From: Oceanobacillus jeddahensis
GTDB lineage: Bacteria > Bacillota > Bacilli > Bacillales > Amphibacillaceae
Reading direction: 5' to 3'
Length of the DNA stretch: 64,000 nt
Assembly (NCBI RefSeq): GCF_000750635.1
Contig: NZ_CCDM010000003.1
Span: 1 to 64,000, forward strand
Each line of letters opens with the position of its first letter. The first letter of the stretch is position 1. Of this stretch, positions 36,299 to 44,416 are shown piece after piece. Position numbers and translations under genes: made by a program. Under the pieces are notes generated by a model. That model made no database searches and was not told the DNA's origin. It saw nothing but the letters and a program-made list of their open reading frames with translations.

Positions 36299-36616
36299 TT
36301 AACCCCCTTTTCTCTTAGATCGAACAAACTCCTTAAATCTTTCAAGTTCTTCTAATTCTTCTTCAGTCCAATCTTCACCATCATGATGTGCAGCAATGGT
36401 TTCAGGCTCTGTATATCTTTTTACATCAGTTCGACCAAGAAGGTAATCAACAGATACATCAAAGTAATCTGCTACTGCTTGTAATTTATTTATTCCTGGA
36501 GTAGTATTATCCCATTTTCTAATCTGTCCGTTAGAAATACCTGTTTTCCTCTCTAACTCAGCTATAGTTATCTTTTTCTCTTTACACAAAGATTTTATTT
36601 TATCCACTAAACTCAC
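36299..36616 (-). CDS. Cro/CI-type (ImmR-like) phage repressor
   Basis: A 105-residue protein with an XRE helix-turn-helix at residues 5-60 (ITIAELERKTGISNGQIRKW) and the SVDYLLGRTD ending of small repressors, then an acidic tail. It is paired with the ImmA-like gene. It is transcribed leftwards from the promoter at 36836-36864 and is the likely lysogeny repressor. Confidence 0.88.
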   Translation of the reverse strand: MSLVDKIKSLCKEKKITIAELERKTGISNGQIRKWDNTTPGINKLQAVADYFDVSVDYLLGRTDVKRYTEPETIAAHHDGEDWTEEELEELERFKEFVRSKRKGG

Positions 36617-37004
36617 TTATACCAACCTTTCGAGAGCTTACGAATAAATAAAATATCAAATAAGTTATTTTTCGTGTTGACAATTAGTTTATTTGATAAT
36701 ATACTATGTTCATAAGCTTTTTAGTTAGCAAAAAAGACAATAAAAAATACGACCTATCCAAATACATTTTTACGCTGGGGAGCTGACAAAATGTGATGTT
36801 GCAGGCTTTTTATGGTCTTATTTAGCTATGTATTGATAATATCATATAAGCTAATAAGGGTCAATAACTTTTGCTAATTAATTAGCTTATTTACTAATAA
36901 ATAAATGCGCTGTGATACCGAGCCAACGACGGTATACCTTGTACAAACTTATAGCTTATACAGCGGTAGCAACGTTAATAAATAAGATGGGAGGGGATTA
37001 AGTA
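36617..37004. promoter_or_regulatory. Divergent lysogeny/lytic control region
   Basis: A plus-strand promoter TTGACA (36677) - 17 bp - TATACT (36700) has consensus elements. A minus-strand promoter TTGACC (36859-36864) - 17 bp - TATTAT (36836-36841) serves the repressor. ATAAGCTAAT (36846-36855) and ATTAGCTTAT (36881-36890) are perfect inverted copies around the minus -35, so they are likely repressor operators. Farther right a folded leader is possible (CGCTGT/ACAGCG enclosing ATACCG/CGGTAT, about 36908-36965). Confidence 0.6.
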
Positions 37005-37169
37005 ATGGATGATGTAATTGTTTATTCAAAAAAAGATGGCGTCAATAGATTGCTATCCATCGACACCAATGATTTATTATCACTTATGACATTTATTGAA
37101 GATAAGTATCCAAAAGAAAAAGAGTTTGCTTATGCACTTGTTGATGGTGTGGAAATAAAGCTATTCTGA
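37005..37169 (+). CDS. Small early phage protein (54 residues)
   Basis: ATG follows GGGAGGGG. The protein is acidic and soluble. It is the first rightward gene after the control region, a position often held by antirepressors or excisionase-like genes, but no motif supports either. Its end overlaps the convergent DUF2513-type gene by nine bases. Confidence 0.55.
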   Translation: MDDVIVYSKKDGVNRLLSIDTNDLLSLMTFIEDKYPKEKEFAYALVDGVEIKLF

Positions 37170-37550
37170 TCCGTCAATTATATAGTGATTTTCAATAACA
37201 CTCCATGCAATTTTGGACATTAAAGTCAATGAGATACTGCTTAGTTTTGAGGCAGATTTCTTAACTATTTTCCATACTTTATTATCTCTAATATTGTCTA
37301 AGAATTGGTGACCGTCCCAAGTTATTTCACTAATGCCATAATCTATCCAAGACCCATTTTCAAAAGATCCATTAGCGTGAATGAAATTTGCTTCTTTTAA
37401 TTTTCTTGTAGCGTATTCGATTTCTTCCGGTGAGTAGTTGAATTCTTTACCAAATACGTTTTCAAGTTCGGATTTATAGATGTGTTTACCGAGTTCTTGT
37501 TTTTCAATATAGAGTAATAAATTACGAACACAATCTTTATTCAGCTTCAT
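37161..37550 (-). CDS. DUF2513-like phage protein
   Basis: A 129-residue protein starting MKLNKDCVRNLLLYIE, with a winged-helix-like middle (YSPEEIEYATRKLKEANFI) and DGHQFLDNIRDNKVW, the typical features of DUF2513 in prophages. ATG at 37550 follows AGGGGG with eight bases spacing. It is transcribed leftwards, so it may be expressed in the lysogen. Confidence 0.75.
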   Translation of the reverse strand: MKLNKDCVRNLLLYIEKQELGKHIYKSELENVFGKEFNYSPEEIEYATRKLKEANFIHANGSFENGSWIDYGISEITWDGHQFLDNIRDNKVWKIVKKSASKLSSISLTLMSKIAWSVIENHYIIDGSE

Positions 37551-37610
37551 ATGTATCACCCCCTATCAAAACAGATAGGGACATTATACCAAAAGAAAGG
37601 AGACAACAAC

Positions 37611-37793
37611 ATGTCAGAGGATTTAAGTATTAGAGTTCGCAATGAGCTTTATAAAAAGAAAATGAAACATGCTGAACTGGCTCAAATGCTAGGAATATCC
37701 GGCGCATATCTATCAGATATTCTAAACGGAAAAAGAACTGGGCCAAAGGCTCAAGGTCATATAAAGCACATTAGAAAAATTTTAGGTATTTAA
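37611..37793 (+). CDS. Cro-like XRE helix-turn-helix protein
   Basis: A 60-residue protein made almost wholly of an XRE HTH (MKHAELAQMLGISGAYLSDI). Start at 37611 has AAAGGAG. Size and place opposite the repressor suggest a Cro or early regulator. Confidence 0.8.
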   Translation: MSEDLSIRVRNELYKKKMKHAELAQMLGISGAYLSDILNGKRTGPKAQGHIKHIRKILGI

Positions 37794-37809
37794 GTGAGGT
37801 GAACAATAC

Positions 37810-38082
37810 ATGATACCAACAACAGAATTAAATATCTCGATTAATGAACAAGAATTAAGGGAGTATATCGACAACGAACTAAGTAAACAGATTCACCAGC
37901 AATTAGTTCTAGCAGACATTAATAAATTATCAGAATTAACTTGTATGTCTGTTAAATACTTGGAAGATGAATTGCTTCATGATCCAAGAATTAGAGTTCA
38001 TGAGGTAAGAAAGAATCGAAAACGTTGGTGGGTTGCTCAGCCTACATTTAAGGCAATCGTAGAGATTGTGTCTGAGTGGTAA
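37810..38082 (+). CDS. DUF771-like phage protein
   Basis: A 90-residue protein beginning with short N-terminal beta segment and ending in VRKNRKRWWVAQP, a layout typical of DUF771 phage proteins with an excisionase-like winged helix. Follows the Cro-like gene by 17 bases. Confidence 0.7.
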   Translation: MIPTTELNISINEQELREYIDNELSKQIHQQLVLADINKLSELTCMSVKYLEDELLHDPRIRVHEVRKNRKRWWVAQPTFKAIVEIVSEW

Positions 38083-38131
38083 TTAAAAAATAATACGCGG
38101 ACAGGCGTTAACTCTAGGGAGAGGACAAACC

Positions 38132-38380
38132 ATGCAGGAAAATAAAATAACAGATCATTATTTAACTGAAGATATTGACCAAGTGTTTGAAGCAATTGAA
38201 CGTTTTTCATCTGCAGCAATGAAAGGATTTAAATTAGCTGAAAACGCACAGTTTGAAATGAAAAATGCTCTTATTAATGAAATGGAAGCAGCTTACGCAA
38301 AACTTGAAATGCTTCACGAGAAGAAAAAATTAATTGATGATCGGAACAAAGCAGAGCAGACAAGGCAGTTAATGTTCTGA
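38132..38380 (+). CDS. Hypothetical early phage protein, helical (82 residues)
   Basis: ATG after GGGAGAGGAC. Mostly helical with a coiled-coil-like C-terminus. No family recognised. It is part of the rightward early operon. Confidence 0.6.
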   Translation: MQENKITDHYLTEDIDQVFEAIERFSSAAMKGFKLAENAQFEMKNALINEMEAAYAKLEMLHEKKKLIDDRNKAEQTRQLMF

Positions 38381-38381
38381 T

Positions 38382-38459
38382 ATGGATAAAACAGATGTTT
38401 TTTATCTGGTAGCGTATGGTGCAGCTTTGTTTTTCCTGTATCAAATGATGACTTATTAG
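38382..38459 (+). CDS. Possible 25-residue membrane microprotein
   Basis: ATG starts two bases after the previous stop (TGATATGG). The frame encodes a short acidic head and one hydrophobic stretch (VFYLVAYGAALFFLYQMM). It has no strong ribosome site but could be translated by coupling. Confidence 0.35.
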   Translation: MDKTDVFYLVAYGAALFFLYQMMTY

Positions 38460-38471
38460 GAGGTTATAAGG

Positions 38472-38777
38472 ATGGATGAAAAGTCAAAATTAATGGCTGA
38501 AATTACTTTGCTGGCAATGAAGTTGCAAAATGAAACAGATTATGCGGTTTTCGTAAACCTCAGCGGCCACGTGGACAAAATGGAAATAAGCATTTGTAGG
38601 TCGAAGAAAAATTATTCAAATGAAATTGCAAACTGCGAATTCTATGTTAATAAGGACTATTCTTTTAAACGAATGCAAGAAGTAAAAGAAATATTGCTTG
38701 CCTTTATTGAAGAAAAGAAAGTAGACGTAAGTCAACTGAATTATGATATCGAAGAAATCAAGCACTATTATTTTTAG
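38472..38777 (+). CDS. Hypothetical early phage protein (101 residues)
   Basis: AGGAGG lies nine bases ahead of ATG. It is a soluble mixed alpha/beta protein with a lysine-rich C-terminal half. No family recognised. Confidence 0.6.
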   Translation: MDEKSKLMAEITLLAMKLQNETDYAVFVNLSGHVDKMEISICRSKKNYSNEIANCEFYVNKDYSFKRMQEVKEILLAFIEEKKVDVSQLNYDIEEIKHYYF

Positions 38778-38787
38778 GAGGTAGAAC

Positions 38788-39372
38788 ATGCAAAAGATTA
38801 AATTGACACCGGAACAATGGGAAGCTATAGAAATCAGGAATTCACCTGATCAAAGAGCTTTGGTTGTGGAGCATCATGTTAAAAAAAGATGGACCAATTT
38901 AATAAATGAATGTCTTAACGAATTATCCACGGAAGAACTTTGCAGAGTGCTTTACGAACCAAACAGCTATGAAGTTATGCCGGAATTTAAAGAAGGTGAC
39001 TGGGTGATTAACTATAGGGGAGATATCGGAAAAATAGAAAGCGTTTCTGATAACTGCATTTACGCAGGTAAATGGTATGAAAGCCCAGGAAGCGAAAGTT
39101 TAATGTATTGCAGACAAGACGTTTTTGATCATCACGCCAACGAAGAGGAAAAGAAAAAAGGTTTCTGGTGGTCGATTGGGCGTGAAGTGGATGAATACAG
39201 AATGGACGACTTTGTTTTTGTTGAATCAATGGGTTATGGGTTTATTCGTTCAGGATTAAATTTCATGGATGATTATAGAGTAGTTGAATTTATTGAAAAC
39301 GGAGAAATAAAAGGGTGCCATGTACACCTTTTACGCTTAATTACGAAAACAGATGAAAGATTAGATAAGTAA
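38788..39372 (+). CDS. Hypothetical early phage protein (194 residues)
   Basis: AGGAGG upstream. The segment KEGDWVINYRGDIGKIESV near residue 71 looks like a small SH3/KOW-type beta-barrel; the rest is aromatic and charged. No function can be assigned. Confidence 0.6.
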   Translation: MQKIKLTPEQWEAIEIRNSPDQRALVVEHHVKKRWTNLINECLNELSTEELCRVLYEPNSYEVMPEFKEGDWVINYRGDIGKIESVSDNCIYAGKWYESPGSESLMYCRQDVFDHHANEEEKKKGFWWSIGREVDEYRMDDFVFVESMGYGFIRSGLNFMDDYRVVEFIENGEIKGCHVHLLRLITKTDERLDK

Positions 39373-39392
39373 TTTTAAAGGAGGTGATTAAA

Positions 39393-39599
39393 TTGCAAGA
39401 AGTCAACCTGTTCTATGACCGGCATCCAATAAAAATTATCGGTCAAGTTACTGGAAAGACATATGCAGAAGGTGCAGAGGCAGATTGCTTTAGGTTTTTA
39501 AAGGATAAGCACCCAGGAGAAACGATTCATAAAGGAGCTTATCTCGAACCGTTGCAGGTGATAAGGGTAAAAGAAAAACCCACTGACGGCAATCAGTGA
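39393..39599 (+). CDS. Small early phage protein (68 residues)
   Basis: TTG at 39393 follows AAAGGAGGTG with seven bases spacing; a GTG nine bases earlier overlaps the ribosome site. Basic, beta-rich protein with no family recognised. Confidence 0.55.
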   Translation: MQEVNLFYDRHPIKIIGQVTGKTYAEGAEADCFRFLKDKHPGETIHKGAYLEPLQVIRVKEKPTDGNQ

Positions 39600-39655
39600 G
39601 TCGCTAAATAAAAAACTATTCAAGTGGATAATACCACGAAAGGAGATTTTTGTAC

Positions 39656-40078
39656 ATGAATGATTTAAATGTTCGTACGGAAATTAAACAGTCGGAAATT
39701 AACGGATTGTTCCAGGAAGTGGAGCAACTTAAAAAAGATAGAACACGCATGAAAGAAACAATAGATAAAAAAACGGAGAAGATTATTTCCCATATTTTAA
39801 AAAACGGAAATGTTCTTGCTTATAAAAACGATATGCCACATGTGCTAACTGTTAAAAATGTTGAAGTGAAGAAATTCGATAAATCAGCATTAGCGGCTGA
39901 TTTAGATATGACTGCAAAAGAATTGAATCTCATTGGTGTTGCTGAATTGGTAGAACGGAATCGCATCACTTCCGAGAGATTGAAAGAATACGAGTTTTAT
40001 GAGAATGATCAACGCCTGAAAGTTACTAAAGCAAAGAAAAGAGATATGGAATTAATTCTTGGTGGTCCTAGGATATGA
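39656..40078 (+). CDS. Hypothetical phage protein with coiled coil (140 residues)
   Basis: ATG at 39656 after AGGAG. Residues 10-50 form a coiled coil (EVEQLKKDRTRMKETIDKK), followed by a beta segment and basic tail. It lies directly ahead of the replication genes and overlaps the VRR-NUC gene by four bases, so a replication or recombination role is possible. Confidence 0.6.
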   Translation: MNDLNVRTEIKQSEINGLFQEVEQLKKDRTRMKETIDKKTEKIISHILKNGNVLAYKNDMPHVLTVKNVEVKKFDKSALAADLDMTAKELNLIGVAELVERNRITSERLKEYEFYENDQRLKVTKAKKRDMELILGGPRI

Positions 40079-40374
40079 GTGGTCAAGGCCCTGAAAAACG
40101 AATTGAAAATAAAATTAAACGCTATTTAGATTCAATAGGCGCATGGCACATGAAGGTGCATGGCTCTATGTTCACTAAGTCAGGTACGCCAGACATTATT
40201 GCTTGTGTGCAAGGTGAGTTTATTGCTATTGAGGTAAAGCGCCCAGAAGGCGGAAAGGTAAGTGAGTTGCAAAAGGTACAGATTGATTTAATACACAAGG
40301 CGGGAGGTCATGCTTTTGTTGCCCGAAGTCTTGAAGAAACGAAGGCATATTTTGAAGAAAACTATCTTGTATGA
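40075..40374 (+). CDS. VRR-NUC domain nuclease
   Basis: A 99-residue single-domain PD-(D/E)XK nuclease. The core GTPDIIACVQGEFIAIEVKRPEG (about residues 34-56) supplies the catalytic Asp, Glu and Lys. Such phage proteins act on branched DNA. It overlaps both neighbours, linking it with the helicase that follows. Confidence 0.88.
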   Translation: MSGQGPEKRIENKIKRYLDSIGAWHMKVHGSMFTKSGTPDIIACVQGEFIAIEVKRPEGGKVSELQKVQIDLIHKAGGHAFVARSLEETKAYFEENYLV

Positions 40375-41614
40375 GTTTCAGCAGAAGCTTTTAAACAGTA
40401 TTGATAAAGATTACATCATCGCTGCTGATACTGGAACTGGGAAAACGATCATGGCTATATACCATTACTTGCGATTTACCAAAGGTGAGCCGTTATTGAT
40501 TGTTGCTCCACCACAAAAGATTAAAGAATGCGGATGGGACCGTGATATTGAACTAGTTTCCAACAAACATGAAATAGAAATCGATTATGAAATGCTGTCT
40601 TATGGTGTATTGGCAAAGAAGTGGAAAGAGTATAAAGGCTACTTTGTTGTTTTTGACGAATGTCATTACGTTAAAATGCCAACTTCTCATCGCGGGAAAG
40701 CAGCTATGTTTTTAACAAGGCACAGTACACACTTTCTATTGTTGTCTGCTACTCCTGCCAGTAATGGTTGGGGAGATACTATGAATTATTTCATTATGTT
40801 TGGTTTTGAGAAAAATAAAACGCAATTTGAAAAGCAATATGCCATTAAAGAACCATTATATAGAGCAGGTAAACCTGTCATGTACGGCGGTAAACAGATG
40901 GAAAAGGTTGTTGGCTGGAAGCAGGAAAAGCTATTAAAAGAACGATTTGAATCTTTTTCTATCAAACTTTCAAAAGATGACGCGTTAGATTTACCACCGT
41001 TGGTGTTTGAGGATATCCATTTCAAAAAGTCATCTGAATACAACAAGATTAAAAAAGATCGAGTTCTAACAATTGATGGTGAATTGATAGCTTACGATAC
41101 TCTTCCTAAATTACAGCATGGCTTACGTTATTACGCCAATCAATCAGATAAATTAAAATACGCTGAAATGCTGGCAGAAGGTACAAGCGAGAACATTGTT
41201 ATCTTCTATTATTACCAGGAAGAAAAAGAGCAGCTAAAAAAGGTTATGAAAAAGCTTAAGAAGGAAATCTTTGAAGTGAGCGGGCAAACTACGAAACTAC
41301 CAAAAATGAAACAAATTGCTGATGGTTGGCCTTTAACCTGGGATTATTTGAATAACAGTGTAACTCTTGTCCAATATATGGCTGGCAGTGCTGGGATTGA
41401 ATTGCAATATGCCAACGTGGTTGTTTTCTACACACCAACATACAGCTTTCAAGATTATGAACAAGCGCTTGGTAGATCGTATAGAAATGGACAAGTCAAA
41501 AAGACAACCGTCTACCGTTTTATTACAAAAGGTACCGTTGAAAAAGATATTTATGATCGTTTGAAAGAGAAGAAGGATTTCACAGAAGAATTATTCCGAA
41601 AGGGGATTGAGTGA
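40352..41614 (+). CDS. SNF2/DEAD-like superfamily 2 helicase
   Basis: About 420 residues. Walker A ADTGTGKT, motif II DECH, motif III SATPASN and motif VI QALGRSYRNGQ are all present, so it is an ATP-dependent DNA translocase of the SNF2 type used in phage replication modules. Start is uncertain: ATG at 40310 lies deep in the VRR-NUC gene, and TTG at 40352 has GAAGG six bases upstream. The order VRR-NUC, helicase is common in Firmicutes phages. Confidence 0.88.
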   Translation: MKKTILYEFQQKLLNSIDKDYIIAADTGTGKTIMAIYHYLRFTKGEPLLIVAPPQKIKECGWDRDIELVSNKHEIEIDYEMLSYGVLAKKWKEYKGYFVVFDECHYVKMPTSHRGKAAMFLTRHSTHFLLLSATPASNGWGDTMNYFIMFGFEKNKTQFEKQYAIKEPLYRAGKPVMYGGKQMEKVVGWKQEKLLKERFESFSIKLSKDDALDLPPLVFEDIHFKKSSEYNKIKKDRVLTIDGELIAYDTLPKLQHGLRYYANQSDKLKYAEMLAEGTSENIVIFYYYQEEKEQLKKVMKKLKKEIFEVSGQTTKLPKMKQIADGWPLTWDYLNNSVTLVQYMAGSAGIELQYANVVVFYTPTYSFQDYEQALGRSYRNGQVKKTTVYRFITKGTVEKDIYDRLKEKKDFTEELFRKGIE

Positions 41615-41862
41615 TGATTACAAAAGATATATATATCAGTGGTGATGAATACCTATTGATTTTAGAAACAGACCAAGCTCCATATAAAGCTGAATTATAT
41701 AAAAGGGATAATAAGGAAACGAAATATATTTCCCAAAATCATTTTATGGGTGCACAAGAAATTAGCGCTCATTTAAGAGGTTGGATTCTTTCAGCTGCTT
41801 ATAATTTCAATAAAAATAATGTCTTTAAATCAATTATAGAGTGGGATGGGGTGATTGAATGA
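41614..41862 (+). CDS. Hypothetical phage protein (82 residues)
   Basis: ATG at 41614 after AAAGGGGA, next to the helicase stop. Beta-rich start (IYISGDEYLLILETD) then a helix. No family recognised. ATGA overlap with the next gene. Confidence 0.6.
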   Translation: MITKDIYISGDEYLLILETDQAPYKAELYKRDNKETKYISQNHFMGAQEISAHLRGWILSAAYNFNKNNVFKSIIEWDGVIE

Positions 41863-42758
41863 ATAACTTACTCACGCAAGCAGACGATAACGTAACGAAG
41901 AAACGTAATATGTATTGTGGAGGAAGTGATGTACCAACCATTCTTGGATTAAACAAATATAAAACACAGTTTGAACTGGCACAGGAGAAAACAGGCATTA
42001 AACCATCTGAATTTAAAGGGAATGAATATACGCAATTCGGTAATGCCTTAGAACCGCAGATTAGAGATTATATCAATGGAGTAAATGAAACACTTTTCGT
42101 TGAAAAAACCATAATTGATGAAGAAAAAAACATTCGGTCCAATGTAGATGGATTTGACGCTGATTATGGTTTGCTTCTTGAAATCAAGACACATGGAAAA
42201 AATCCAACGTTAAAAGTCTATGAATCTCAAATGCATTTATATATGTGGCACCTTGATATCAAACACGCATGGTTAGCTTTGTATGAGCGTCCTGATGATT
42301 TTGATACAGAATTTGATGCAGAGCGATTACAGATTAAAGAAATTAATCGTGATGAAGAATATGTTCAAAAAATATTAGATGCGATTGAAACTTTTTGGAT
42401 CCGCTGTGAGGCGTTAAAAGACAATCCGAAAATGACAGAGCAAGAGTTTCTGGATTATGGACAAAACGATGTAGCAGTATTCGCTAATCAAGTTTCTAAA
42501 CTAGAAATGAAATTAGCTGGTTTTAAAGAATTAGAAAAGCAATATGAAAAAGCTAGAAAAGATCTCCATGATGCCATGGAAGCCTATGATATTAAAAAAT
42601 ATGAAACGGATGTTGTCACCATTACAAGAGTGCTTCCTGGTGAAAAAAGACAATTTGATAGTAAGACATTTAAAGCAGATTACCCAGAGTTAAGCGAGCG
42701 GTATCAAAAAGTCAGCAAAACTAAGGGTAGTGTTCGGATAAAAGTTAAGGAGGCGTGA
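41859..42758 (+). CDS. YqaJ-type viral exonuclease/recombinase
   Basis: A 299-residue nuclease of the YqaJ/lambda-exonuclease fold. GGSDVPTILGLNKY (about 21-34), the catalytic DGFDADYGLLLEIKTHG (about 97-113) and ESQMHLYMWH are conserved. It digests double-stranded DNA ends to give single strands for annealing; the Sak4-like ATPase two genes on is its likely partner. A coiled coil lies near residues 205-245. Confidence 0.9.
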   Translation: MNNLLTQADDNVTKKRNMYCGGSDVPTILGLNKYKTQFELAQEKTGIKPSEFKGNEYTQFGNALEPQIRDYINGVNETLFVEKTIIDEEKNIRSNVDGFDADYGLLLEIKTHGKNPTLKVYESQMHLYMWHLDIKHAWLALYERPDDFDTEFDAERLQIKEINRDEEYVQKILDAIETFWIRCEALKDNPKMTEQEFLDYGQNDVAVFANQVSKLEMKLAGFKELEKQYEKARKDLHDAMEAYDIKKYETDVVTITRVLPGEKRQFDSKTFKADYPELSERYQKVSKTKGSVRIKVKEA

Positions 42759-42762
42759 TCGG

Positions 42763-42972
42763 ATGTCAAATAAAATTAATGTTTATGGAGAAGCAGTATT
42801 AACGGTACGATTCGATGTTGACCTTCCTTTGTCGGAAGATGAATTTGAATCACTATCACAAAAGGAACAGGACCAATTAATTGATACAAAGATAGATTGG
42901 GTAGAAGCAACTAAATCAGCTGAAATTGATAATTTCGATATTTATGAATTTAGAAAGGTGGATGAAAAATAG
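42763..42972 (+). CDS. Small acidic phage protein (69 residues)
   Basis: Good ribosome site (GGAGGCG). It is very acidic with a beta-strand start. It lies between the exonuclease and annealing-type ATPase genes, with which it is co-translated. No family recognised. Confidence 0.55.
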   Translation: MSNKINVYGEAVLTVRFDVDLPLSEDEFESLSQKEQDQLIDTKIDWVEATKSAEIDNFDIYEFRKVDEK

Positions 42973-43899
42973 ATGGGAGTTTTACCAGAAAATAAACGAA
43001 AAGTAGCAAAAGAAACACCGAGGAATTTTGTAATCTATGGAGGAACAATGCATGGGAAAACCTATTTTGCAGATGAGTTTCCGAATCCATTAAACCTAAA
43101 TACTGATGGCAATGCGGCAATGATTGAAACACCTAGCTTAAATATTGCCAATAAACGTAATGCAAAAGGTGAAATTGTTAAAAGTGCATCAGATTTTCTT
43201 TCCGACATTATCTTGGAGTTGGAAACAACCAATCACTCTTATCAAACGGTTGTTATTGATGTGATTGATGATGTGATTACCATGTTTGAACAAGAAATTA
43301 CAGAAGAACACAAAGTAAAATCTGTCGGTGATATTGCCTGGGGGAAAGGTCATCAAATGTTAGAAATGATGGTTCGTGTCCTGGTCATGAGATTAAAAGA
43401 ATTATCTATGAAAAAACAGATCAATATTCTTTATTTATCACGATTGACCGTTATTGAAGAAAATGACGTAGAAAAGCATTTACCTAGTTTGAAATTAAAA
43501 TGGTTGAACATTGTTAATGGAAACTCTGATTACACTATTCTTTGCCGTAAGATTGGTAAAAACTATATCCGTAAAGTAGAGAGTAAACGGAAAAATTATG
43601 CTCGTAACAAAGTGGATGATGAACAGATTGCTAGTCTTTTAGATACAGTCGTTGGTGCATTTGATAAATCCAAACAGACCAAAACAACTGATGCGAAAAA
43701 AATCGTAGCTGAACAAGACAAGCAGGAAGAAGCACAGCGAATTGCTAAACAGAAAGAAAGAGAACAGGCTGAGCAATCTGAACAGGCCGAGCAGAAAGAG
43801 GAACAAGCTACCCAGGATAAAGAGCAGTCTGAGCAGAAAACGGAACAAGCTAAGCAGTCAGCTTCCAAACCAAGGCCGCCTAGACCTGTTACTAAATAA
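42973..43899 (+). CDS. Sak4-like RecA-fold ATPase (AAA_24), recombination
   Basis: A 308-residue protein. The Walker A motif GGTMHGKT (about 22-29) and Walker B strand VVIDVIDD (about 91-98) fit Sak4/AAA_24 phage ATPases that aid strand annealing. The last 70 residues are a low-complexity tail of EQ and EQAEQ repeats (about 245-300), probably disordered. It works with the YqaJ exonuclease and the DUF669 protein. Confidence 0.85.
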   Translation: MGVLPENKRKVAKETPRNFVIYGGTMHGKTYFADEFPNPLNLNTDGNAAMIETPSLNIANKRNAKGEIVKSASDFLSDIILELETTNHSYQTVVIDVIDDVITMFEQEITEEHKVKSVGDIAWGKGHQMLEMMVRVLVMRLKELSMKKQINILYLSRLTVIEENDVEKHLPSLKLKWLNIVNGNSDYTILCRKIGKNYIRKVESKRKNYARNKVDDEQIASLLDTVVGAFDKSKQTKTTDAKKIVAEQDKQEEAQRIAKQKEREQAEQSEQAEQKEEQATQDKEQSEQKTEQAKQSASKPRPPRPVTK

Positions 43900-43942
43900 A
43901 AAAATAACAACAAATCTTTAATAAAGAAGGAGAAATGAAATT

Positions 43943-44416
43943 ATGAATTTAAAAGCAATGGCGCAAGAAATTATGGAAGAGGGTTTCAACCCAAAAACGG
44001 ATGCAGTCGGTGACGATTTTGAAAATCTTCCGGATGGAGAATATGACGGTATTTTAACAAATGTCAGCTGGAGAAATAATGATAAAGGCACGGAATGGTT
44101 ATCTTTTGAATTCGAATTATTAAATGAAGGCTATGAAAACCGTAAATATTTTGGAAACATCTTTTTCTCCAATGAAAAAATGATGCAGCTTAATTTAAAA
44201 CGTGCAATGAAAACCGCATCTATTTTAGATGTTGAATTGAATATTGATGATTTTGAGGATACAGATGCGCTTGTTGAGAAATTAAATGAAGGTGCAGGAA
44301 ATCAGTGCCTGCTTGAGCTAAAAACCAATAAGAAAGGTACGTTTCAAAATTGGGAAGCAAAAGAGGATTTAGGGTTCGGTTCCGGTGACTACGGTGATGT
44401 TCCGTTTGACGTATAA
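43943..44416 (+). CDS. DUF669 phage protein, probable ssDNA-binding partner
   Basis: A 157-residue protein with the DUF669 layout: PDGEYDGILTNVSW near residue 29, then a beta-rich body and an acidic C-terminus. These proteins accompany Sak4-type ATPases and polymerases in phages and probably bind single-stranded DNA. The stop overlaps the polymerase start by one base. Confidence 0.82.
   Translation: MNLKAMAQEIMEEGFNPKTDAVGDDFENLPDGEYDGILTNVSWRNNDKGTEWLSFEFELLNEGYENRKYFGNIFFSNEKMMQLNLKRAMKTASILDVELNIDDFEDTDALVEKLNEGAGNQCLLELKTNKKGTFQNWEAKEDLGFGSGDYGDVPFDV

Noticed and set aside
43730..43870. Repeated units that resemble a short tandem or CRISPR-like array
   Set aside because: They are coding repeats (GAGCAG-type codons for Glu-Gln) inside a real gene, with no constant spacer length.
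43596..43913. Cys/Ser-rich minus-strand frame of 105 codons
   Set aside because: It is the antisense of the EQ-rich repeat tail of the Sak4-like ATPase; the odd composition comes from that.
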